Shown: piece after piece, positions 53,824 through 63,700 of the stretch
Numbering within the stretch: position 1 is the stretch's first letter
Layout of the letters: every line of letters starts with the position of its first letter
Source: DASVUS01 sp036388675
GTDB lineage: Bacteria; Armatimonadota; Abditibacteriia; Abditibacteriales; Abditibacteriaceae
Length of the DNA stretch: 64,000 nt
Direction: 5' to 3'
NCBI GenBank assembly: GCA_036388675.1
Contig: DASVRI010000045.1
Location: forward strand, 124,001 to 188,000
Translations under genes and position numbers: made by a program
Notes under the pieces: model-generated
What the model was told of the DNA's origin: nothing
The model's input: only the letters and a program-made list of their open reading frames with translations
Database searches by the model: none

Positions 53824-53909
53824 GATTTCTTAATTTCTTAAAAGTGATTGTTTGTTAGCTGTCGCGGTTCTCTGTCGCGATTTGCGAGTACTCAAACACC
53901 TGGCGGCTT

Positions 53910-54674
53910 TTACATAAACAAGGCACGGGTCAGGCGAACCAGATAGTCCGCATCGAGATTGGTGGTGCTATCTCCGGCTCGTTCTTGGATGGCTTCTATG
54001 GCCAAATCGCGCCGCTTTGGTAAACGCGCGGCCTCGGCTGATGCCAGCGCCGAGGGCAACTCTTGGGCGGTGAGGTCGGTGCAATAGCTCGGCGATCCAG
54101 GTTGCTGTCGCCACGAGTCGGCCAGGGCGCCCGCATCGAAACCGTCAAACCCGGTGTCCTCAACCAGGGCCATTGCCACTTGGCCATCCGTTTCCCGGTC
54201 GGCCGCGACGGGTAAAGCAACGCGATTCGGAGTTCCTTTTGTCGTGCCCTTTCTGGCGAAAGAATCAGCAACAATGGAATTCCACGCTTTGGCGATGGGA
54301 CGGCCCAACTGCTCGGCCACCCACACGCTCTCGACCTGCCCCGCTTCGATGGGTTCAATCGTGGTGTCACGAAATGGATAGTAGTTCCCCGTGTCAATGA
54401 TCACAGTCTCGGCGGGTAGACCCGCGACGAGGGGCGCGACATCCAGAATGCGACCGAAGGGGATGGAGAGAATGACAACATCAACGTCTTTCACAGCTTC
54501 GGCGGCTTCGACGGCACGCGCGCCGAACTCTAACGTGTCGGCCTCGATGGTTTCTGGGCCACGCGAGTTGGCCACCTTCACGTGATGTCCAGCCTGTGCC
54601 AGTTTGCGCGCCAAAGTCTTGCCAATGGAACCCACACCTAAAATGCCGATGCTTAAGTGTTTTGTATTTTTCAT
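53910..54674 (-). CDS. F420/NADP-oxidoreductase-type reductase
   Basis: A 254-residue protein with a Rossmann fold of the NADP oxidoreductase, coenzyme F420-dependent family: IGILGVGSIGKTLARKLAQAG, then VKVANSRGPETI (the N-S-R loop that binds the NADP phosphate), VDVVILSIPFGRI and VIIDTGNYYPFRD. It may reduce NADP with a flavin-like or F420 cofactor, or act on another substrate; members in organisms without F420 are common. The context next to a nitroreductase and MarR regulator fits a redox-stress role. Confidence 0.8.
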   Translation of the reverse strand: MKNTKHLSIGILGVGSIGKTLARKLAQAGHHVKVANSRGPETIEADTLEFGARAVEAAEAVKDVDVVILSIPFGRILDVAPLVAGLPAETVIIDTGNYYPFRDTTIEPIEAGQVESVWVAEQLGRPIAKAWNSIVADSFARKGTTKGTPNRVALPVAADRETDGQVAMALVEDTGFDGFDAGALADSWRQQPGSPSYCTDLTAQELPSALASAEAARLPKRRDLAIEAIQERAGDSTTNLDADYLVRLTRALFM

Positions 54675-54705
54675 GATAAGTTTCCCTTTTCTGATGTGAA
54701 TGCTT

Positions 54706-55434
54706 TTACTCGTGAAAAGTCACGCTCTGGGAGACGGGAACACGGCCCATCTTAACGCTATTCACTGGGGCGCTGAAATCGGGATAGCCGAAGGCGATGG
54801 CGAACATCAACTTGAAATCGTCGGAAATACCCAAGTATTCGCGGATGGTCTGCGCAAAAAAGCCGATGGCAGTCTGCGGAATGCCGCCTAAGCCGCGCGC
54901 TGTCAGCGACAACAAGAATGTCTGGCCGTACATACCGATGTCGCCGCCTACGCGCACATTGTCGCCAAAGGAAGGCATGAAGAGCAGAGCGACATGAGGC
55001 GCACCGTAGAAGGTGTAATTTTTTGCAGCAGCTTTATGTCGCGCGATTTTGTCGCCACGCGCCACACCCATCGCCTCATAAAAAGTTTTGCCGTGTTCGA
55101 TTCGGCGTTCACCATAGGCGCCGTAAAAGCACTCCATATCGAAGCTGAAATCCGGCGTGAAATTCTCCGCTTCGTTTTGCTCGGTTAGTATGCGCCCTAA
55201 CTCTTGGATCTTGGCGCCTGAGACGATGTGGGTCTTCCAGGGCTGCGTGTTGCAGTTCGAGGGAGAACGCTGCGCATCTTCCAGAACCTGCAGAATCTGA
55301 GCGTCAGGAACGGGAGTGGGCAAAAAGGAGCGGAAGGAGCGGCGCTCGCGGACGGTCTCTTCAAAAGACAAAGTATGTGACGGCTCATACGGCAATTCCA
55401 TGAGCGTGTTTGGTGATTGTGTTGTGTTTGACAT
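54706..55434 (-). CDS. Nitroreductase-family flavoprotein
   Basis: A 242-residue FMN-dependent nitroreductase. RRSFRSFLPTPVPDAQIL near residue 32 binds FMN, RSPSNCNTQPWKTHIV is the conserved Asn-Gln-Pro-Trp region, and RGLGGIPQTAIGFF lies near the FMN phosphate. The family reduces nitro-aromatics and quinones with NAD(P)H. The gene follows the MarR gene by 70 nt. The intervening DNA holds a TATACAAT half-site like that in front of the marR gene, so repression by MarR is plausible. Confidence 0.85.
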   Translation of the reverse strand: MSNTTQSPNTLMELPYEPSHTLSFEETVRERRSFRSFLPTPVPDAQILQVLEDAQRSPSNCNTQPWKTHIVSGAKIQELGRILTEQNEAENFTPDFSFDMECFYGAYGERRIEHGKTFYEAMGVARGDKIARHKAAAKNYTFYGAPHVALLFMPSFGDNVRVGGDIGMYGQTFLLSLTARGLGGIPQTAIGFFAQTIREYLGISDDFKLMFAIAFGYPDFSAPVNSVKMGRVPVSQSVTFHE

Positions 55435-55504
55435 GATGAAATCTAACTCCGTGAATGGAGGTTCGTGAATCTAAGTCGTGGAAATTTACATATACAATTT
55501 GTTG

Positions 55505-55999
55505 TTACTCAGTGGCTTGACGAGGTATGCCTAACCCGTTCAAGGTGTTGCGCAGTTCAACCAGGTCTTCATGAGTGAGACGACAGGCCGTCTCGATCTT
55601 CTCAGGGATGGCGACTGCCGTTTCGCGGAGTGCTTCGCCTGCTTGCGTGAGGTCGATCAGTACGCGGCGTTCGTCTTTCTCGTCACGGGTGCGCGTTACC
55701 AGACCCGCACTTTGAAGGCGCTTCAAGAGAGGCGTCAAAGTGCCAGTGTCCATACCGAGTTCCAGTCCTAACTCACCGACAGTGCGAGGCTTGCTCTCAT
55801 AGAGAGCCAGCATGACCAGAAACTGCGGATAGGTCAGACCCAAGGGTTCCAGAAAGGGTGTGTGCAGCCGAATGATGCGATTTGCGGCACTGTAAAGCGC
55901 AAACGAAAGCTGCCTTCCCACTTGTCGCACTTCGTTGGTGTTCGATTTTTTATCCATTGCATTTTTTAATTGCTTCATATTGTATAGCACACGGTACAA
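55505..55999 (-). CDS. MarR-family transcriptional regulator
   Basis: A winged-helix regulator of 164 residues; translation may begin at residue 8 (ATG 55978) or 15 (ATG 55957). Core features are LEPLGLTYPQFLVMLALYE (helix 2-3), TVGELGLELGMDTGTLTPLLKRL (recognition helix), AGLVTRTRDEKDERRVLIDLT (wing with the conserved D-E-R-R), and a dimerisation helix at the C-terminus. No effector Cys is obvious. An inverted repeat ATTGTA/TACAAT covers the promoter side (55979-56000), suggesting autoregulation and control of the downstream nitroreductase and reductases. Confidence 0.88.
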   Translation of the reverse strand: MYRVLYNMKQLKNAMDKKSNTNEVRQVGRQLSFALYSAANRIIRLHTPFLEPLGLTYPQFLVMLALYESKPRTVGELGLELGMDTGTLTPLLKRLQSAGLVTRTRDEKDERRVLIDLTQAGEALRETAVAIPEKIETACRLTHEDLVELRNTLNGLGIPRQATE

Positions 56000-56000
56000 T
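55979..56000. promoter_or_regulatory. Putative MarR operator
   Basis: ATTGTA (55979-55984) and TACAAT (55995-56000) form an inverted repeat with a 10-nt centre, overlapping the start of the marR gene. A related half-site TATACAAT lies near 55491-55498, before the nitroreductase gene. Consistent with a MarR dimer site. Confidence 0.5.
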
Positions 56001-56377
56001 AGCTAGATACGTTCCTTATATTTCTTGTTAAACCGTAGCGGCTTCGGCTTGAGAGCAAGAAGTAGCTCACGCCGCCCTTTTGAATGTGTCTGTTTTTCCG
56101 TATGATAACGTTCTGTATTCAACCCGCTGCAACAGAATTAGGCGAAGCGTTGCAGATTCCATGAACAATACTAACTAGAGGGCACTCTGATCGTCCCGAT
56201 AGTAGCTTGTAGTGCAACAGTTCTCGCGGAAAGTGTGGGAGCACGGTAGTTCGCCGAGTACAGCATTTCGTGCTGTAGTTTCATGTAACATAGAGGACGT
56301 TATGTGCTGTTAAACCGGCAAACGAAGGCGCGGAATATGCACAGCGGCTTCCGCCATCGGCAGCTATATCCTATGGC
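56001..56377. other. Gene-free stretch with dispersed repeat
   Basis: No coding region is supported. It contains GAGGACGTTATGTGCTGTTAA at 56293-56313, the best copy of a word also found at 46098-46112 and, in part, at other intergenic sites. The remainder separates the minus-strand redox genes from the plus-strand receiver gene. Confidence 0.4.
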
Positions 56378-56806
56378 ATGAGCCGCAGTCGTAACTATGA
56401 GTTCTGTAAAGGTGATATGGCAGGCATGAACAACTCACCCAAGACTATCCTGATTGTTGAAGATGAAGATGATCTACGCGTGATGCTCTCGATGAGGTTG
56501 CGCACGGTGCGTGGTTGTCGTGTCATCACAGCAGCCGATGGGCGGTCAGCGCTTGCTTTAGCAGAACGAGAAAAGCCGGACCTGATCCTGATGGACCTGA
56601 ACATGCCACACCTTGACGGCTTTGGTGCCATTGAACAGATCAAGGGGCATGCGGACACACTCCATATTCCCATTGTGGCTGTCTCTAACCACTGCTGGAG
56701 CTTCGGATGGCAGGATCGCGCCTCTGAACTGGGCTGCGTCCAGTGTGTTGATAAGACTAGTCTGCTCCAATCACTTGATTCTCTTCTTCAGCAATATACC
56801 GCGTAG
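56378..56806 (+). CDS. Single-domain response regulator
   Basis: A 142-residue receiver protein without an output domain. Acidic pocket VEDEDD, phospho-acceptor in LILMDLNMPHLDG, the switch Ser in IVAVSNHC and the Lys in CVDKTS. It may shuttle phosphate within the cluster or act by protein contact. The start is uncertain; the Met at residue 14 or 17 (MAGMNNSPKT) lies closer to the fold and fits better. Confidence 0.85.
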   Translation: MSRSRNYEFCKGDMAGMNNSPKTILIVEDEDDLRVMLSMRLRTVRGCRVITAADGRSALALAEREKPDLILMDLNMPHLDGFGAIEQIKGHADTLHIPIVAVSNHCWSFGWQDRASELGCVQCVDKTSLLQSLDSLLQQYTA

Positions 56807-57097
56807 GCTGCTTGGTGAATTGTAACTTGACCGGTCACTGTGCTTGGCCCTTATTGATCTGGTGCACAAATTGAGTTGGCTCAGCATGGGCCAAAGAAAA
56901 CGAGTTGTGAACACATCGGAGTGGGTGCCCTCATTAGGTGCCGCCAGGGCATACGCACCCGCTAAGCCTGCGAGCGCTTCCTCATCAGGGGATTTTTGCA
57001 TGAAGGGCTTTTCTCATCAGGGAAGAGTTTAAAATCGGTGAATGCTGGTTGGGACGATTATCAGCACATGTCTGACACTTTGTAACAGGAGATGGTG

Positions 57098-57544
57098 ATG
57101 GAGACAGAGGAGCGTCGACCATTGAGCAGAATCTTGGTCGTTGACGACGAACCGGAGATTACCCGGTTTGTGCAAGTCGCATTGGAACAACACGGCTATC
57201 AAGTTAAAACAGCCAGCACTGGCCGTGAGGCCCTGCATTACATCATGGCCGCAGAGGATAGGCACCCTGACGTGATCGTCTTGGATGTGATGATGCCTGA
57301 ACTGCATGGCTTAGAGGTTTTGAGAAGGCTCAAGGAGAACGAGGCCACGGCTGACATTCCTGTGGTTGTGCTCACAGCTAAAGACTCCATGGATGATACG
57401 ATGAACGGCATCGAAGCTGGAGCCGACTTCTACTGGACAAAGCCGTTTGACATCATGGAGCTCGTCCGAGTGGTCAAGCTCATCCTGAAAGAGAAGGATC
57501 TCAACCTACAGCCTACTGAAGATGAGACCGCTCTAAGCGGCTAG
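57098..57544 (+). CDS. Single-domain response regulator
   Basis: A 148-residue receiver protein. The acidic pair is in LVVDDEPEIT, the phospho-acceptor in VIVLDVMMPELHG, the switch Thr in VVLTAKDS and the Lys in WTKPFD; a charged tail follows. No DNA-binding output. AGGAG at 57087-57091 lies 6 nt ahead of the ATG at 57098, which is chosen over the ATG at 57092 that touches it. Like the receiver at 56378 it is a likely phosphorelay partner of the hybrid kinases. Confidence 0.9.
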   Translation: METEERRPLSRILVVDDEPEITRFVQVALEQHGYQVKTASTGREALHYIMAAEDRHPDVIVLDVMMPELHGLEVLRRLKENEATADIPVVVLTAKDSMDDTMNGIEAGADFYWTKPFDIMELVRVVKLILKEKDLNLQPTEDETALSG

Positions 57545-57691
57545 GGCTATATTTCTCCCGACTCGGTGCGGTACTCTCTTCTCAAAGCGACGTGACGCCG
57601 TTAAACAAGCAAGTCACTGAATTGTCGGAAGCTGCAATTTCTGAGGCACGACGAGAACCGGAAAAGTTGAACCTTGTACCCTCAAGTGCCA

Positions 57692-59404
57692 TTAGGTGGA
57701 TGCACTGTCCTTGACAATACTCGCGAGACTCGTAACCACAGCATATAACTCGGACAACTCAACAGGTTTGGGTACGTGCATCTGATAACCGGCACCAAGT
57801 GCTTTCACCCGGTCTTCTATACGAGCCAGCGCTGTCAGGGCTACGGCGGGCATTCTGGCTTCACTTTGCAGCTCGCGTTCGCGGATTTGCTGAATGAGTT
57901 GGTAGCCATCTACATGCGGCATGTTGATATCGGAAATCAACATATCTGGACGCCACTCATCCATGTGCGCCAGCGCCCCAGCCGCCGAAGTGGCAGTCTT
58001 AACGCTAGAGCCACACTGTTCAAAGGCAGCTTGGATCATCTCGCAGGTGTCGATCTCATCATCAACGACCAATATCCTCAGCCCGACTAACTCTACAGGA
58101 GCAGACGGCAGGCTCTCGCGCTGCGTTCCTGTTCCACTTGGCTGTGACTGAGACACGGAGGCCCTCTCCTGTGCCAGGGGCAGTGCAACGGTAAAGGTGG
58201 TGCCCTTTGCTGTCCCCTCACTGAATGCCTTAGCCGTCCCACCATGCAGCTCTGTGATGTACTTAACGATGGACAGCCCCATTCCTAAGCCGCCATAGCT
58301 GCGTGTATTGGAACTATCTTCTTGACTGAAACGCTCAAAGATGCGAGGCAGGAATTCTGGATCAACACCAATGCCGTTGTCGCTTATGGTGACTTCAACG
58401 TGGGATTCAGATGGCTCCATTTGAATTTGGACTCGTCCACCAGCAGGTGTGAACTTGACTGCGTTGGACAACAAATTCCAGATAACCTGTTGCAGACGAT
58501 CACGGTCGCCCAGTACAGAGCCCGTGCTGGGATCGATGATGACTTGAAGGCGAATGCCTTTGGCTTGCGCAGCCGGCATGATACTATCCACAGCCATGTG
58601 GATGATCGAAGAGAGATTGAGCGGCTTGGTGTCAATGCGCATCTTTCCCGTGACAATGCGGGAGATATCCAGCAAATCCTCAATCAGCTGTGCTTGTGCC
58701 TTGACATTACGATCGATCGTCTCCAGTGCTTTATAGGCGGCAACTTCATCCAGCCGCCCGCTACGCAGCATGGATATCCAGCCCATCACAGCTGTGAGCG
58801 GCGTGCGCAACTCGTGCGAGATGGTGGTCAGGAACTCGTCTTTGAGGCGATTGGCCTCCTCGGCTTGTCTTTTCGCTTCTTCCGCCTCGGCCAAGGCGCT
58901 CTGCAACCGTGCTTCGGCGGCCTTGCGGTCGCTGATGTCGCGTGCGATCTTAGAAGCCCCGATGATGGTGCCGTCTGCGGCTCTGATAGGTGACACTGTC
59001 AGGGAGATATCGAGCAGATGGCCGTCTTTGTGAGCTCGCACCGTCTCGTAATGCTCGATCTTCTGGCCTCGTCTGAGTCGCGCCAGGATCTCCGGTTCTT
59101 CATTCTGATGATCAGGTGGAATCAAGCGTAGCACAGGCTGGCCAACCATCTCGTCTTCGGTGTAGCCGAAGACCCGCTCGGCTCCTTTGTTCCAGCTCGT
59201 GATGATGCCATTAAGCGTTTTGCTGATGATAGCGTCATCAGCGGACTCCACAATGGCGGCCAGCCGGTAGGATGCCAAGTCTGAGCTATGCGCTTGCAGC
59301 TTGGTGTCTGACGGTGCCCCTTGCTCCAAGGGTGCTCCTTGCTCCGTTGGTGCTCCTTCAGAGGAAGAATGGGAAGAATTGATGTCAGATGGTTGATTGC
59401 TCAT
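57692..59404 (-). CDS. PAS hybrid histidine kinase with receiver
   Basis: A 570-residue soluble kinase. A short N-terminal repeat (EGAPTEQGAPLEQGAPSD) is followed by a PAS/PAC sensor (about 45-170), a coiled coil, HisKA with the phospho-His in TISHELRTPLTAVMGW, HATPase_c (DNGIGVDPEF, GGLGMGLSIV), and a receiver (LVVDDEIDTCEMI, DMLISDINMPHVDG). There are no membrane helices, so it senses an internal signal. It is convergent with the receiver at 57098. The receiver at its end can pass phosphate onward or tune kinase activity. Confidence 0.9.
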   Translation of the reverse strand: MSNQPSDINSSHSSSEGAPTEQGAPLEQGAPSDTKLQAHSSDLASYRLAAIVESADDAIISKTLNGIITSWNKGAERVFGYTEDEMVGQPVLRLIPPDHQNEEPEILARLRRGQKIEHYETVRAHKDGHLLDISLTVSPIRAADGTIIGASKIARDISDRKAAEARLQSALAEAEEAKRQAEEANRLKDEFLTTISHELRTPLTAVMGWISMLRSGRLDEVAAYKALETIDRNVKAQAQLIEDLLDISRIVTGKMRIDTKPLNLSSIIHMAVDSIMPAAQAKGIRLQVIIDPSTGSVLGDRDRLQQVIWNLLSNAVKFTPAGGRVQIQMEPSESHVEVTISDNGIGVDPEFLPRIFERFSQEDSSNTRSYGGLGMGLSIVKYITELHGGTAKAFSEGTAKGTTFTVALPLAQERASVSQSQPSGTGTQRESLPSAPVELVGLRILVVDDEIDTCEMIQAAFEQCGSSVKTATSAAGALAHMDEWRPDMLISDINMPHVDGYQLIQQIRERELQSEARMPAVALTALARIEDRVKALGAGYQMHVPKPVELSELYAVVTSLASIVKDSAST

Positions 59405-59715
59405 AATGGTTATTCGTCAACAACGGGCCAAACTTTAGCAGTAGCGGAATGGTGTTCTCATAGACTATCTTCGAGCATCACATAGATGCATGAACTATTC
59501 CACTGATTAGAAATAATGCATGCTCTAGCGCACACTACTGAGAGATGGTGTCTGCGTAAGGACAGAACCTTTTTGATTTTTCAACCTTTTGGGATGACAC
59601 CCATAGGTTCGCCACTGCGGGATTCTGTCGCGCTGCATTGAACTAGCGATTGTCTTTTGCCATGAGAACGGTTTCAAACAACTGTTCCAAAGATAAACAA
59701 AGGTCACTCTTAATG
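59405..59715. other. Gene-free stretch between kinase genes
   Basis: No coding region, strong hairpin or repeat is visible. It must hold the promoter of the kinase gene at 57692-59404, but no clear -35/-10 pair stands out. Confidence 0.3.
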
Positions 59716-60741
59716 TCAGGATAGTAATTCATCATGTGGCAGCTTCAAAAAAGCGATGGTCAGGCGTGGGTCAAACTGATGGCCCCCCTGCCGCTCAATC
59801 TCGGCAAGGGCTTCTCCAATCGGCCAAGCCCTTTTATAGGGACGCTCATGGGTGAGAGCGTCAAACACGTCGGCCACTGCGACAATACGTCCAACTAAAG
59901 GGATTGCCTCACCTTCAAGCCCGCCCGGATAACCTTTCCCGTTCCATCGCTCATGATGACTGAGCGCAATTTCGCCCGCCATTTGCAGCCAGGGCGAGCT
60001 ACTTCCCGACAAAATTTTGCCGCCGATAGCAGCGTGATGCTTCATGGTGGCAAATTCCTCTTCGGTCAGCTTTCCAGGCTTGAGTAGAATTGTGTCGGAG
60101 ATGCCGATTTTACCGACGTCATGCAGTGGAGATGTTTGCTCAATTAAATCCACCTGGTGTTTTGGCAAGTCGAGACACCGCGCGAGGTGGCCCGAGATAA
60201 CTCCGACGCGTCGTGTATGCAAACCGGTGTCGTCATCGCGGTATTCTGCGGCTATCGCCAGACGCTGCAAGGTTTCAAGCTGAGCCTCTTCCAACTTGAC
60301 CGTGCGTGCCTGTACTTTCTGCTCTAATACCACGTTCTGAAATCTGGTTTGAAGCAGGTTATTGGTACGCAGAATGACCTCCGTCGCGTCCAGAGGCTTG
60401 GCTATGAAGTCTTTAGCTCCCGCGCCCAGTGCCTTTCGCTTGACCTGCGACGTAGCGTCTGCTGTAAGAACAAGAAACGGCAGATAGCTGTCGTCGGCGA
60501 TTTGTGCTTGCATTTGCTCCATAACCGCAAAGCCATCGAGATGAGGCATGTTCAGGTCCAGCATGACAATGTCGGGCTGAAATTCATTGAAGCGGGGCAG
60601 TGCCTCACGAGCATCGGTCGTAACTTGGATATTCTTGTAGCCCGCCTGCTGGAGAATGACCTCCAAATAGCGGACATTGGCCGGCTCATCATCTACGATG
60701 AGAATTCTCGCGTCCTTGAGAGAGAGTTCAGATATGCTCAT
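59716..60741 (-). CDS. Receiver-HD-GYP cyclic-di-GMP phosphodiesterase
   Basis: A 341-residue response regulator. Residues 10-130 are a receiver (LIVDDEPANVRYL, IVMLDLNMPHLDG, LVLTADAT, FIAKPLDA). After a helical linker, residues 160-330 form an HD-GYP domain: TRRVGVISGHLA, the LHDVGKIGI metal motif, HHAAIGGKIL, SHHERWNGKGYPGG with the GYP, and DVFDALTHERPYKRA. HD-GYP enzymes split cyclic-di-GMP, so phosphorylation by the adjoining hybrid kinase would lower that messenger. The start overlaps the stop of the upstream kinase gene by 4 nt (ATGA), which makes the pairing firm. Confidence 0.93.
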   Translation of the reverse strand: MSISELSLKDARILIVDDEPANVRYLEVILQQAGYKNIQVTTDAREALPRFNEFQPDIVMLDLNMPHLDGFAVMEQMQAQIADDSYLPFLVLTADATSQVKRKALGAGAKDFIAKPLDATEVILRTNNLLQTRFQNVVLEQKVQARTVKLEEAQLETLQRLAIAAEYRDDDTGLHTRRVGVISGHLARCLDLPKHQVDLIEQTSPLHDVGKIGISDTILLKPGKLTEEEFATMKHHAAIGGKILSGSSSPWLQMAGEIALSHHERWNGKGYPGGLEGEAIPLVGRIVAVADVFDALTHERPYKRAWPIGEALAEIERQGGHQFDPRLTIAFLKLPHDELLS

Positions 60742-63700
60742 GCGGCTTGTTCCTTTAATATCGTGTCTACAGTTTGTAGAATTTCTTTAACGTTAAGTGG
60801 TTTGGTGAGGTAGAAATTCGCTCCGGCATCCAGCACGCGTTTGATTTGCGTCGCGGTCGCATCAGCGCTGATGACCACAACGGGGATGTCACGCGTTTCA
60901 GAGTACTCGCGCAGCCGGCAGAGTACTTCGTAGCCAGTAATATCCGGCAGATGCAAGTCCAACAGGATCAGGTCGAAATGATGCTGGCGGGCCAGATCGA
61001 GACCTACACTTCCCTGCGTGACTCCTTCCAGTTTGATTGCCGGGCGGTGTTGCAGGATAGCCTCAATAAGTCGGAAGTTGGATGAATTGTCCTCAATCGA
61101 AAGCACGTTAAAGGTACCGGCCTCTGCCCCTGTTTCATGGACTTGAGGCTTGTTCTCCAGTACTGCCTCTGTTTTCTCCGATAGACATTCTGTCAACGGC
61201 AGATCAATGGTAAAAGTACTGCCTTGTCCTTCCACACTTTCTACACTCAGAGTTCCATTCATGGCTTCCGTCAGCCGCCGGGAAAGCGCTAAGCCAAGCC
61301 CGGTTCCCTCGATCCCGGACTTTGCGGCATTCAGGCGCTCGAAGGGCACAAAGAGTTTCTTCAAGTCTTCAGCAGAGATGCCCGGTCCGGTATCGTTCAC
61401 TCGAATTCTGAGCCTGCCTGATGCGGCTTTCTCACAGATGATCGAAACGCTCCCACCATTGCGGTTGTACTTAACGGCATTGGATAACAGATTAATGAGT
61501 ACTTGCTTGAGCCTCTGGCGGTCAGCCATGACGTAGCTATCACATGACATCGCTTCCGCACCGTCTATCCGGACACCGTGTTGAGTCGCCAACGGGTGCA
61601 TCAGTTCCAGAGACTCGCGGATGACCTCATGAATGGGAACAGGTTCGGTAGAAAGGTCCGTGTGCCCGGCTTCGATGCGAGCAATATTCAACACTTCATT
61701 GATCAGTTCCAGCAGGTGCCGCCCACCTTTGAGGATGTGCCCTGTGCTCTCGCTTTGCAATGGAGTAAGTTCCTGCATCTCCATAATCTGCCCAAAGCCC
61801 AGAATCGCGTTGAGGGGAGTACGCAGCTCGTGGCTCATGCGCGAAAGGAACTCACTTTTGGCGGCGTTAGCGGCGTCGGCTTCTTCTTTGGCACGTTGCA
61901 ACTCGACTTCGGCCTGCCTGCGCTCGGTGATGTCGTGCATCACCACCACAGCACCAAGCTTCCCACCGGCAGCGTCAAAGAGCGGCTCACCATTGTTTGT
62001 TACCAGGCGAGTACTGCCTTCGTGAGGTGCAATCACCATCTCCGTGTTGCGCACATGCTCCCCGCGAAGCGCCTTAAAGAGAGGCACGTCTGCCTGTCGC
62101 ATCGGAGTGACGCCATCAGCCATAAATAGAGAGTAATGCTGTGACCACCGGTCGGACGGCAGCGGTTCAAGGGGTAAGCCATGAAATTCTCGGGTGGCAC
62201 GATTGAAGAAAGTCAATTGCCCGTCGGCATCACAGGCCACAATGCCTTCTGCAGTGTTTTCCAGAACGGCTTGCAGAAACTCATGGTTCTTATAAAGAGC
62301 TTCTTCGGTGCGCCGCTGCTCCAGCGCCGCCGCCGCCACGTTCGCCATAGCCTGGAGGAAGTGAATGTCGTCCTGGGTGAAGTTGCGTTGCTGCAGCGTG
62401 TGTGCCCCTAGAGTTCCAAAGGGTTGTTTGGAACTGCCCACGATGACCGTAGTGCTGCTGACAATGCCCTCATCCAACAAGAAAGATGAAGGTTTAAAGC
62501 GGGTTTCAGACCGCAAATTCGTCACTGCCACGGGTAGATGTGACAGCAGCGCATAACCTGCTTGCGAATCAGCGCGGCCAGACACCACGTGATTGATGAT
62601 GTCCGTTTTGAAACCGGTGGCGGCGCGAATACGCATGGTGTCGCCGCCTGGTCTCAGTTCAAGAACTGCGCTGAACTCTACGCCCAGGGTCACCGTTACG
62701 AGAGCGGTGGCAATGGTCAACAAAGTGTCCATGTCAACATTGGTTAAAGCCAGTTGCCCCAGTTCGGCCACGGCTTCCTGTTGACGCGCCTGCGCGCGCG
62801 TTTCCGTATTAGCTTGCTGCAATTCCGCCGTGCGCTCTTCAACGCGTAATTCCAGGACATTATTGGCTTCGGACAAGGCGGCTTCCGCCTCTTTGCGGAC
62901 GTCGATGTCCTGGGCTATGCCCGCGATGCGGTAAAGCTCGCCCTGTTCGTTGTAGATGGGAAAAGTGCGCGCCCATACCCAGCGCACCGAGCCGTCTGGA
63001 CGCACAATGCGGTGTTCCTCACTGTAGCCATTGGGCTCGCCTTGATGTTCAAGTGCGGCCAGTATGCGTTGGCGATCATCCGGGTGAACGGTATCTATGA
63101 AGCTCATCGAGTGATCCAGCAAGCTCTGAGAGGTGCGCTCCCATACTTTCTCATAGGCCGGACTGACGTAGAGTAGCTTTCCTTGCACAGGATCAAACAG
63201 CCAGAAGACTTCGTCAACGCTTTCAGCCATCTGGCGGAAGCGTTCTTCGCTCTCCCTTAAGGCCGCCGCTGCTTCTTTGTCACCTGTCACATCATGAGCC
63301 ACACAGTACCATAGCTCTTCATACGGCACGACAGTCCAGCGCAGCCATTTATAAGAACCATCGCGGCAACGATAGCGGTTTTCAAAGTCCGTGACCGCAA
63401 GGCCGATTTCGAGCCGCGCCGCTCCATGTGCTGTGATAGCGTGGTCGTCGGGATGCACGAATTCCATAAACGGCACGGCCATCAGTTCGGCGTTGGTAAT
63501 GCCAAGTGCGGCTTCAAAGGCCGGGTTCAACCGCTTAAAATAGCCGTCGCTGTCGATGACAGCCAGCATGTCGAGTGACAGTGTGAAGAAACGGTCGCGC
63601 TCTTCTTCGGCCTCTTTGCGAGCCGTGATGTCCATAATCAGCCCATTCCATAGCGTGCCGCCGGAAGGCAGGTGCTGAGGACGCGAATTGATTTGAATCC

